A stretch of DNA of 44,836 bases from Methanotrichaceae archaeon (GTDB lineage Archaea; Halobacteriota; Methanosarcinia; Methanotrichales; Methanotrichaceae): contig JALHSR010000127.1 in NCBI GenBank assembly GCA_022865315.1, forward strand, positions 1 through 44,836, in the 5' to 3' direction. The notes under the pieces were generated by a model, which was not told where the DNA came from, did not search any database, and was given only the letters and a program-made list of their open reading frames with translations. Shown in pieces: positions 37,984 to 44,836 of this stretch. The translations under genes and the position numbers were made by a program. Every line of letters starts with the position of its first letter. Within the stretch, counting starts at the first letter, position 1.

Positions 37984-38489
37984 TTTCCCACCACCATGAA
38001 TATGGGATTGAAAGGCTTGAGAGCTAGGTCTCCAGACAATTTGTAACCGCGGGATATTTGAATCTGGAGAATTTCTTTGAACATGCCATGTTCATTCATT
38101 AAGGTCGCTACTTTAGAGGCCATTCCAAGTCTTGCAAGGTTAATAACTATTGTGAGACCCGGGTTGGCTTTTTCTTTGAGCAAGGGAAAGAATTCGTCAA
38201 TATTGCGGGTACCACCAATAAAACATCTATCGATATTCGGAAGTTCATAAATGAGCTGGGAGGCTTCGCCCAATAAAAAAATGCCAAGAGGTACTCTGGA
38301 TTTAGAAGCTTCAATAGCTTCAGGGCGAATGTCTATGCCATATATCCTATCTGTAAAGCGTGAAGCTGCCTCAGAAACTGCCCCGGAGCCACATCCAATA
38401 TCTAGAAAAATGTTTCCTTCTTGGATGTTAAGTTTGCCCATGACAATATGAATGTTCTCCTCTTGCGTAGTCGTTCCGGGGAGTTTCAT
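37977..38489 (-). CDS. cbiT: Cobalt-precorrin-6B C15-methyltransferase (decarboxylating)
   Basis: Rossmann-type SAM methyltransferase acting on C15 with loss of the ring C acetate carboxyl. Features: PGTTTQEENIHIVMGKL at the N-terminus, DIGCGSGAVSEAASRFTD (SAM loop), IYGIDIRPEAIEASK, CFIGGTRNIDEFF and LTIVINLARL. 170 residues, single-domain. First gene of the operon cbiT-L-F-G-H-C-D-E. Absent from this cluster: cobalt chelatase, cbiJ and cbiA. No cobalamin riboswitch is apparent in the 81-bp spacer upstream. Confidence 0.92.
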   Translation of the reverse strand: MKLPGTTTQEENIHIVMGKLNIQEGNIFLDIGCGSGAVSEAASRFTDRIYGIDIRPEAIEASKSRVPLGIFLLGEASQLIYELPNIDRCFIGGTRNIDEFFPLLKEKANPGLTIVINLARLGMASKVATLMNEHGMFKEILQIQISRGYKLSGDLALKPFNPIFMVVGKC

Positions 38490-38570
38490 GCATGAGGAAA
38501 CGGGAAGATTGGATATAAAATTAATCCAAATAAACTTGACTAAAGTTAACTAGATCGAATTTCATGGCTG

Positions 38571-39104
38571 TTATGGATCATACAAGCCTTCAGATGAATC
38601 CTCATTCGAAGCTATGTCGTGGTAACCAGTTATTCTAATTATGTCCAGGCTGGATATTTCATATTTTCCTCTTTTCCTTTCCAATGCTGGATTTTGTTCT
38701 ATCTCTTCCAGAGTTAAACCGGCTCTCCCAGCCAGAAAAAGTTGGTAAGCTTGTCCCCATGGCAAGAAATAGGCTGTTTTTGCATTACCTGTGCCATGCC
38801 GGAGTTCTACAGCCAATATGCCATTCCTTCCTGATCGAGTTAAGAATTCAGTCTCCCGGGCTAATTGATGAGCTCCTTTAGCAGAGCTGAAATGTTGCTT
38901 AAAATAAAGGGATTTAGTTTTCCTTGAGTCAAGACTCTTGCATTCTATGGCTAGATAATATTCGGATTGTGTTGAATCGACTAAGATATCCATCACTTGC
39001 GAGACAAAACGTGATTGCTTGAGCCTATATGCTATTGCCATTATTCCTTGGCGTTCAAAGAAAGCATTCAAGGCATTGGTCAAGGCCCATTCAAAGTCGC
39101 TCAT
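38571..39104 (-). CDS. PD-(D/E)xK nuclease-like protein (Holliday-junction-resolvase-like)
   Basis: Possible nuclease of the restriction-endonuclease fold. The N-terminus FEWALTNALNAFFERQGI supplies the helix and conserved Glu; VSQVMDILVDSTQSEYYLAI followed by ECKSL gives the D...E-x-K active site as in Hjc. It is 177 residues, longer than Hjc (about 130), and continues with a C-terminal part (YFLPWGQAYQLFLAGRAGLT). Archaea often keep such Hjc-like paralogues of unknown role. Separated by 81 bp from cbiT on the same strand; no functional link to B12 synthesis is evident. Confidence 0.68.
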   Translation of the reverse strand: MSDFEWALTNALNAFFERQGIMAIAYRLKQSRFVSQVMDILVDSTQSEYYLAIECKSLDSRKTKSLYFKQHFSSAKGAHQLARETEFLTRSGRNGILAVELRHGTGNAKTAYFLPWGQAYQLFLAGRAGLTLEEIEQNPALERKRGKYEISSLDIIRITGYHDIASNEDSSEGLYDP

Positions 39105-39575
39105 TAAACTCGATCTTATTTTGATTTCATAGAATTTTACTTTTTGTTTAGCTATCTTATCGGTTATTTTTCTTATGGCAACTGTTTATCATCTTGGAAT
39201 AAGACCTATGGTTGCATATAATTCTAGGGATAACTATGGTTGTCAAAAGATTTCATGGGGCTTTCTAATCAAAATGAGGAAACCTTCAAAGTTCATGTAA
39301 TGCTATTAGCTCTGTTAAAGCTATAGCTTACCAATACTATATTGCTCTTGCCTTTTAGTTTCTCAGATCGAGCTGTAATGGAATAGCGGTATAAATTCAG
39401 ACTCTGACTAATACCATGCTAATTTAGCCCTCATCTGGGGAAGACACCAGAGGATTCCTAATTACTCAAATTAGCCCAAAATCATATTAATTTTTCTGTA
39501 TTTTGTTGTGAAATGGTCCCATTTTCCCCCCATATTATCCGCCATTGCGGATATTACTCGATAGCTACCGCTAGC
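39105..39575. other. 471-bp spacer downstream of the IS element
   Basis: AT-rich, no gene found on either strand. It should contain the left end of the insertion sequence; CCGCCATTGCGGATATTACT around 39540 includes a short dyad (CCGC-cattGCGG), but I cannot match it convincingly to the right end. Confidence 0.35.
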
Positions 39576-40514
39576 CTAGATAATTCCGACATTTTTGAGT
39601 GAGCATAGCTGATACAAGTTAAAAGCAAATGAAGTGAACATCATTTTGACGTGGACTCTTTGAACTGTGGTAACCATGACATATGCAGCTTTGAATACTC
39701 GTTTAATAACAGCAAATGGCCTCTCACCTGGAGATCGTAATTTGCTAATCAAGCTATTACGCAATTTATCGATCTCTCCCAGTGGATGTTCTGCCGTGGC
39801 TCGTTTCATAGTGAAATCAATTCCTCTAGCAGGAGCACCGAAGTATCCTTTGTCTCTGAAGATGGCTTCACCCTTGATAGAAAGATCAATCTGGCTATCG
39901 TGAAGCGAAGCTGTAGTGGTCTCAATGCTCCGTATCAAGCCGTAATCGATATCGACTTTTGAGTGCAGTTTATAGCCGAAATGGAGTTCGTCACCTTTCT
40001 TGGCCCAGGTTCCATCTCGGCTGCGACGTGTTTTGGCATCATCACCGCGTAATTTCCTGGATTTTCCAGGATCAGCCTCGATAAATGTAGCATCTTGGAT
40101 AGCTCCTTTTTTTACTTGAAGCCCTTTGGCATCCAATTGTCTCTGAAGTCCTTCCCAGATTATCGCGTCTTTTCCTGTTCTCGCCAAGCGCTCTCGAAAT
40201 AGCCAAACCGTCCTGGAATCGGGATTAGAATCAGGGAATCCCAAGAACCTCATAAATGATATGCGGTCGGAAATTTGTTTTTCCACCTCTATATCACTTA
40301 AACTATACCATTGCTGCAGCAACAATACCTTGAGCATTAGAATAACGTCGAAGTTAGGCCGTCCTCCTTTCTCGGTCTTATTATTGTACATGTCATCGAG
40401 AATAGGACGAACGAACTCCAAATCCATTAATTTCGATACCACGGATAGCTTGTCGCCCAGTACCTCCACTTTCTTATAAGCTTCTCGCAATCCCCAAGCT
40501 CGGAAAGAATTCAT
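39576..40514 (-). mobile_element. IS5-family transposase (DDE)
   Basis: 312-residue transposase of an insertion sequence. N-terminal domain with GRPNFDVILMLKVLLLQQWY, SDRISFMRFLGFPDSNPDSR and TVWLFRERLARTGK (typical of IS5/IS1182-like DUF772), then the catalytic triad: QDATFIEADPG (Asp), FRDKGYFGAPARG (Asp), RSPGERPFAVIKRVF (Glu). Frame and motifs are intact, so the element may be active. Terminal inverted repeats and target duplication were not identified with confidence. Upstream lies a strong AT-rich hairpin. Confidence 0.85.
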
Positions 40515-40523
40515 ATATATTAT

Positions 40524-40549
40524 ATAGTATTATTAGTATATAATACTAT
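40524..40549. repeat. AT-rich inverted repeat upstream of the transposase
   Basis: ATAGTATTAT (40524-40533) and ATAATACTAT (40540-40549), 6-bp loop, 10 bp upstream of the transposase ATG. It may limit read-through or translation of the transposase, or be part of the right end of the element. The rest of 40515-40790 is very AT-rich; a 23-codon frame at 40663 is not called. Confidence 0.5.
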
Positions 40550-40790
40550 CGATACTCTGGGTGTGGATCATAAATATTATAGGTTTCTAGGAGCCCTCAC
40601 CAATTTATATAAGTAATAGATTATATATAATATATTTTAGCTTTTCTTGGAGCAAAAATCAAATGATACGCAGATATATCTTTAAGAGAACTCTTCTTCC
40701 TGGATCGGCGTTAGGTTTAATTTCTTATTAATAGTTCTTATTATAACATTAGTTTTAAGTAGATTCCAGGAAAAAGATATAGAGACCATT

Positions 40791-40934
40791 ATGGATGCAG
40801 AGGAGATCGCAAAAAAGTACAGTATGAATGATCTGAGGCCTTTAGCCAAGAAATATGGCATACCTACAAGATGTGCAAAAAAAATCGATATAGTTAAATC
40901 CCTTCCACCGGACGCTTTGGCAGAGCTTGAATGA
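40791..40934 (+). CDS. Small SAP-like protein, 47 residues
   Basis: Not assigned. ATG 40791 opens a frame reading MDAEEIAKKYSMNDLRPLAK, KYGIPTRCAKKIDIVKSLPP and DALAELE, the helix-turn-helix pattern of a SAP/HeH-type DNA-binding motif (L-x-x-L-AKK-x-GI-P...KK-x-DI-VK-L). The same frame is open upstream through a hydrophobic stretch (FLLIVLIITLVLS) but has no conventional start there, so a longer membrane-anchored form is conceivable. It lies 50 bp before the thymidylate synthase gene, on the same strand. Confidence 0.5.
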   Translation: MDAEEIAKKYSMNDLRPLAKKYGIPTRCAKKIDIVKSLPPDALAELE

Positions 40935-40984
40935 AATAGTTATGCTTAACTTCAAAAATTTTTATATTTTTTGGTTATTGAAAA

Positions 40985-41647
40985 ATGATTAGATTGGGTA
41001 GATTAATTCGGGCCACAACAATTTGTGATGCTTGGCACCGCGGGATCAATCTTATTTGGAGGCAAGGCCAGCAAATTACAGATCAGCGGGGAACTAAGAT
41101 AAAGGAGCTTCTATCGCTTCAAGTTGTTGTGGAAAATCCCTATTCAGATATGATCCCACAAGAATATTCCTGGAACCAGGAACGTTTGGAGGATTATGCC
41201 AATCAGCTATTGAGCAGTGAGAATCCGGGGTTTGAATATACTTATGGCAATCGGTTGCGAGCATGGGATTTTGGCTGTATTCCTTTGGATCAGATTGATC
41301 ATTTAATCAAATTGATCAAGGATTCGCCTTCAACTAGAAGGGCCACAGCTGTAACTTGGATTCCTCCGATTGACAGCACAAAGGACGAAGTTCCCTGCAT
41401 GATCGTGATCGATTTCAAGATTCGTGACGAACGCATGAACTTGACGGCTTTCTTTCGCAGCCATGATTTTGCTGGTGCTTACCCGGCAAACCTTTACGGT
41501 CTTGCAAGAATTCTGGAGTTTGTTTCCAAAGATGTTTCAGTTTCACCGGGCTCCATATCGACATTAAGCGCTTCGGCGCATATATACGAGCATGATTGGG
41601 ACTGGGTTCGGGAGATGTTGTTAGGCTCGATGAGATCCGATATTTAA
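40985..41647 (+). CDS. thyA: Thymidylate synthase, archaeal type
   Basis: Makes dTMP from dUMP; archaeal members probably use a tetrahydromethanopterin-type cofactor. 220 residues, shorter than bacterial ThyA but typical of methanogen enzymes. Features: LLSLQVVVENPYSDMIPQEY at the N-terminus, YTYGNRLRAW, STRRATAVTWIPPIDS (phosphate-binding Arg residues), the nucleophile in DEVPCMIVIDF (Cys138), and FFRSHDFAGAYPANLYGLAR for the substrate site. ATG 40985. Confidence 0.9.
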   Translation: MIRLGRLIRATTICDAWHRGINLIWRQGQQITDQRGTKIKELLSLQVVVENPYSDMIPQEYSWNQERLEDYANQLLSSENPGFEYTYGNRLRAWDFGCIPLDQIDHLIKLIKDSPSTRRATAVTWIPPIDSTKDEVPCMIVIDFKIRDERMNLTAFFRSHDFAGAYPANLYGLARILEFVSKDVSVSPGSISTLSASAHIYEHDWDWVREMLLGSMRSDI

Positions 41648-41998
41648 TCATCAGCGAGAAGGAATTATCAACCACATAAGCAGATACCGGCTAATAATAA
41701 TGGTGCAGGACCGGGTCTCATTTTTCTTCAAATATATGTGGGGCAATATTCACATAATGCCGCTTATAAGTAAAGGTGAAACAGGATCAAAACTCGACTT
41801 TGATGTGGATTCCCTTTTACTGGGATGATCGAAATAAATGCAAATTTCTCGGTATGTTCGGACAAAATCATTAACTTAGAAAAGCAAATCAAATTGAATT
41901 ATATTGCTGAGCCTTTCTAGATTTTTAGGTGAGGAGAACGAATTTATCAATCTGTCAAATTCATCTCGAGGAAACCGCAAGAACAATGCTATCATTGA
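41648..41998. other. 351-bp convergent spacer
   Basis: Between thyA (plus) and the U32 gene (minus), which converge. AT-rich, with no supported gene, tRNA or repeat. Transcription ends of both genes should lie here. Confidence 0.35.
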
Positions 41999-44500
41999 TT
42001 AGCAGGGATACTCTTTCCGGCCCTTAATTAAATGTCCTGTGGTCAATCCTCCTATTACCATAGGTTGTATCTTATGTTTCAGAACTCGAAGATGATTTTC
42101 AAAAGAACCGTTCTTTCTTTCAATCAACTTGATCGCTTCGATGTAAACCATAGCAGTTTCTTCAGCATACCTCTTCGTCCTATTTCTTGCATCGATGGCC
42201 AGACCGTCTAGGCCAATATTGAATAGGATTGGCAAATAGTCAAGGAGGCAGGTCTCGACGGAATTGAAAATATGGGTTCGTCCATCGTCATCCGTACTAA
42301 TTGGAAACAAACGTTTGACGTCCTGCAAACCATAGAAGTCGGAATTGCCAGGTGCTAAGCACGCTATACAGTCCTCTGTGATCATAACTTCTTGGTTTCC
42401 TTGGACTATCAGCTCAAATTTTGGAGAAAGCATTGTACGTGATCTGGCAATAAGCATAGATAGCTGATCTGTTGACAACTCTGGCGATAGAGTAAGAAGT
42501 TGAAAATATGATGCGAAATGCCAAACCGTAAAATGATTCCATATATTCAATCCTGTTGAACCAAAGATCTTAGCATCCGGCCGGATAGAAAGAATAGCTT
42601 CGGCTGCGCCTAATCCTTCTACCATTATTCCGTCTATTTCGGCCCTTCTAACAAGAGTGCATGCTGAATGCAGGAATGAATCTTTAGTTATCTTTGGCCA
42701 CTTCCAAATCAACTGAGATCTTTTGCATAAGGATTTCGCCTCTTCTAGCATATCAGAGATTTTCCGGGCACGTCCGTATCTATTTCCAATAGCGGGTTCT
42801 AGGTATATCCGATCGCATCCAGCTTTTGCAGCTCCCTCTACGGTTTCTAGACTGTCTGCATACATTGCCAATGTAGGGATGCTGTTCGTTTGTGGAACTG
42901 AACTGCAAAAATCGATAGATTTAAGTTTCTGTTTAGCGGTTTCTACTTTCAATGAACTTGGACAATGGTCTTGGAGTATAGCTTCCTCAGCTCGTGCTAA
43001 TATGCTACGTCGAAATCGATTAATGGCGGATATCGGGGCAAAAAAACCTCCCGGATAATCCATCTTTAGTCTTCTGACGTAAAAAAGTGTTCCGCCTGTT
43101 TTTCGTATTTGAGCCATAATCCGTTCTTCTGTTAGGGGTTTTCTGATGGCGTGTTCCATTTTAAAATCGCTTTCGAATCTAAATTTCCGGCACATCTCCA
43201 CTCGTTCAATAGAGCCCTCCACTAGGACATTTCCATCTTTCCAGGAGATTTCAAGGTCAATTGGTATGCATATCCTCTCTTGAGAGATAATCTGCCCCGC
43301 CTTCCTAGAAAGGGATTTGCTGTTTGTTTGGTAGACTGCAGCGCCTATAATTGCCTTGTCTGGAGTTTTGATCTTGAGAAATTCAGCCTTTCGGATAGGT
43401 CGATGAACAATTAGTCCGAACTTACGATCAGTGGATATGACTACTAACCCATCACCTTCTTCAGGAAACCACGAGTTTATGAGCTTAATAGATGCCTCTC
43501 TTTCGGTGGAATCGAATGAAGCTACAGTTCCTATCAATAAACCCCGGTTTTGGGACATCTCTCGTCCCATAATTTGCCTCGAGCCCAAAATATAGCCGTC
43601 AGTGAAGTCGCGGTTAAAAGCCAAAGATAGGTCTCTGGCGTCATCTTCAGATGGTTGCCAGTTTCCTTGTGCTATCGAATCCAGAGCCTTTCTATAGATG
43701 CTAGTTACTATGGCAACATATTCAGGGGATTTCATTCTGCCTTCGATTTTCAAAGACGCTATAGTAGAGCGCACAATTTTATCTAAATGCCAATAAACCG
43801 ACAAGTCTTTCGTGGAAATCAAGAAATGATTCTTGATAGGTATAGTTTTCAGATCAATTGGTCTACCATATTCATCTTTCTCTCCATGTATCAGAAGGTA
43901 CGGTTTTCGACAAGGCTGCGCACATAGTCCGCGGTTTCCGCTTCTTCCTCCTATGGCAGACGAAATGAAACATTGGCCAGAATAGCAATAGCATAGAGCT
44001 CCGTGGATAAAAACTTCAAGACCTAATCCTGAGACCTGCTGCATTGCATCGATCTCCTTTAATGAGACCTCCCGGGCCAAAACAACGCGCTTAAATCCCA
44101 TCTTTGCCGCCCAAGCTAAACCCTCTTGGTTGTGAATTGTCATCTGGGTAGATGCATGCAAATCTAGTTCAGGAACGAGGAAGCGAGCCAGAGAAGCAGC
44201 ACCCACATCTTGAATTAGTAAGGCATCTACTCCAATTTCATAAAGTTCTAAGAAATACTCTGCTACCTCTGCCAACTCATCTTCTCTTATTAGCGTATTT
44301 ACTGTGACATAGACTTTCACATCTCTAAGGTGGGCATAATCTAAGGCTTGTTTAAGTTGGGACTTGTTAAAGTTATCAGCCAGCTTTCTAGCTCCGAAAC
44401 GTTTTCCACTTAAGTAGACGGCATCCGCTCCAGCGGCTACAGCAGCCTTCAAAGCAAGGGGAGACCCTGCTGGTGAAAGGAGTTCAGGTAATCCACTCAA
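41999..44500 (-). CDS. Large U32 peptidase-family protein (RlhA/TrhP-like, DUF3656-containing)
   Basis: U32 family members are now known mainly as RNA hydroxylation factors (RlhA on 23S rRNA, TrhP on tRNA) and in ubiquinone synthesis, not as proven peptidases. The TIM-barrel-like N-terminus has ELLSPAGSPLALKAAVAAGA, DAVYLSGKRFGARKLADNF, LDLHASTQMTIHNQEGL and EVFIHGALCYCYSGQCF, with Cys170, 177, 193 and 197 as a probable Fe-S site. SLKIEGRMKSPEYVAIVTSI is the standard U32 motif. Residues about 330-600 are a long middle domain and about 560-800 a second barrel-like half. 833 residues fits the long archaeal form. TTG 44500 is used as the start; the ribosome-binding site is weak. Confidence 0.88.
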   Translation of the reverse strand: MSGLPELLSPAGSPLALKAAVAAGADAVYLSGKRFGARKLADNFNKSQLKQALDYAHLRDVKVYVTVNTLIREDELAEVAEYFLELYEIGVDALLIQDVGAASLARFLVPELDLHASTQMTIHNQEGLAWAAKMGFKRVVLAREVSLKEIDAMQQVSGLGLEVFIHGALCYCYSGQCFISSAIGGRSGNRGLCAQPCRKPYLLIHGEKDEYGRPIDLKTIPIKNHFLISTKDLSVYWHLDKIVRSTIASLKIEGRMKSPEYVAIVTSIYRKALDSIAQGNWQPSEDDARDLSLAFNRDFTDGYILGSRQIMGREMSQNRGLLIGTVASFDSTEREASIKLINSWFPEEGDGLVVISTDRKFGLIVHRPIRKAEFLKIKTPDKAIIGAAVYQTNSKSLSRKAGQIISQERICIPIDLEISWKDGNVLVEGSIERVEMCRKFRFESDFKMEHAIRKPLTEERIMAQIRKTGGTLFYVRRLKMDYPGGFFAPISAINRFRRSILARAEEAILQDHCPSSLKVETAKQKLKSIDFCSSVPQTNSIPTLAMYADSLETVEGAAKAGCDRIYLEPAIGNRYGRARKISDMLEEAKSLCKRSQLIWKWPKITKDSFLHSACTLVRRAEIDGIMVEGLGAAEAILSIRPDAKIFGSTGLNIWNHFTVWHFASYFQLLTLSPELSTDQLSMLIARSRTMLSPKFELIVQGNQEVMITEDCIACLAPGNSDFYGLQDVKRLFPISTDDDGRTHIFNSVETCLLDYLPILFNIGLDGLAIDARNRTKRYAEETAMVYIEAIKLIERKNGSFENHLRVLKHKIQPMVIGGLTTGHLIKGRKEYPC

Positions 44501-44836
44501 TCCGATCTCTCATCGATCATTCCTTAGCACTAGATCCATATGTCTTTTAAAATTGCGTCTATTTCAAATAGATGCAAACTTGTTCGATATATAAGAGCGA
44601 AACTGAATGGTCGTCGTTTCAATTTTATATCGGATTGTCTGGCTTATTGATGAGGAATAGCTCTCAAATCTAGAAGCATGAGATTAAACAAAGTAAATTT
44701 ATAGTCTTCCGCACAATTTCTAATAATCAGATTGTATTGTAATTAGTCCCCTCTAAGAATCTCCTTATCCAGCCTTTGGCATAACTGATCGAACATGAGA
44801 GCGCATTCCATTGGTCAGATATGAGTTTCTTCATGC
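44501..44836. other. 336-bp stretch upstream of the U32 gene
   Basis: No supported gene. A minus-strand 22-codon frame (44743-44811) is too short to call. On the minus strand, TTATATATCGAACAAG around 44580-44600 may be the U32 promoter (TATA about 85 bp upstream of its start). Nothing else seen. Confidence 0.35.

Noticed and set aside
38490-38570. Cobalamin riboswitch upstream of cbiT
   Set aside because: Spacer is only 81 bp and lacks any B12-box-like sequence.
39500-40600. Terminal inverted repeats of the IS element
   Set aside because: Only a short shared string (TCGATAG) could be paired between the two flanks; not enough to set ends.
44743-44811. 22-codon minus-strand frame near the window end
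   Set aside because: Too short, with an in-frame stop directly upstream, so it is not the end of a longer gene.
1-44836. CRISPR array or cas genes
   Set aside because: No regularly spaced repeats and no Cas motifs on either strand.

Overview
The window looks like a chromosomal segment of a euryarchaeon, most likely a methanogen of the Methanosarcinales/Methanotrichales, perhaps a Methanothrix-like filamentous acetoclast. Supporting genes are the euryarchaeal DNA polymerase D small subunit, PCNA, Orc1/Cdc6 with ORB-type origin boxes, fibrillarin-like FlpA, the archaeosine enzyme RaSEA, an archaeal-type thymidylate synthase, the UPF0147 and Sjogren/scleroderma zinc-ribbon families, and an eight-gene anaerobic cobalamin cluster. 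The genus is an inference; no methanogenesis gene lies in the window.

Layout. 1-146: start of hisS (minus). 188-705: two DUF131-like membrane proteins. 756-3215: two tandem copies of a two-gene secreted cassette, a small cysteine-containing repeat protein followed by a larger partner. 3643-7037: PolD small subunit, signal peptidase, FlpA and NikR. 7132-9239: a GATase-like protein, a small hypothetical and a two-domain universal stress protein. 9810-10793: five very small genes on the minus strand, four of them predicted membrane peptides. 11044-19276: a twelve-gene Mrp/Mbh-type cation antiporter operon with three NuoL/M/N-like subunits and no hydrogenase genes. 19533-21417: RaSEA and a thioredoxin-reductase-like flavoprotein.

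21569-28646 is an accessory region that starts at tRNA-Gly(GCC) and ends at a perfect 15-bp copy of the tRNA 3' end next to a tyrosine integrase. It holds pcn (PCNA), a split Fic gene, a winged-helix protein, a secreted repeat protein, a degenerate duplication (Cys-rich ORF plus MazG-like tail), broken MFS and glyoxalase genes, and two leftover integrase C-termini. 29375-31153 is Orc1/Cdc6 with a candidate replication origin. 31154-31975: UPF0147 and the zinc-ribbon protein, divergent. 32182-38489: cbiT-L-F-G-H-C-D-E, the central part of anaerobic corrin synthesis. 38571-44500: a nuclease-like protein, an IS5-type transposase, a SAP-like peptide, thymidylate synthase and a large U32 peptidase-family protein.

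Most noteworthy: (1) three genes whose Shine-Dalgarno-positioned start codon is not ATG/GTG/TTG (ATC, ACG, ATA); (2) the run of tiny genes downstream of the Mrp operon; (3) the duplicated, curlin-like secreted cassette; (4) an att-like pair that brackets the PCNA gene; (5) a candidate oriC; (6) an MbhE-like antiporter subunit carrying an extra soluble domain.
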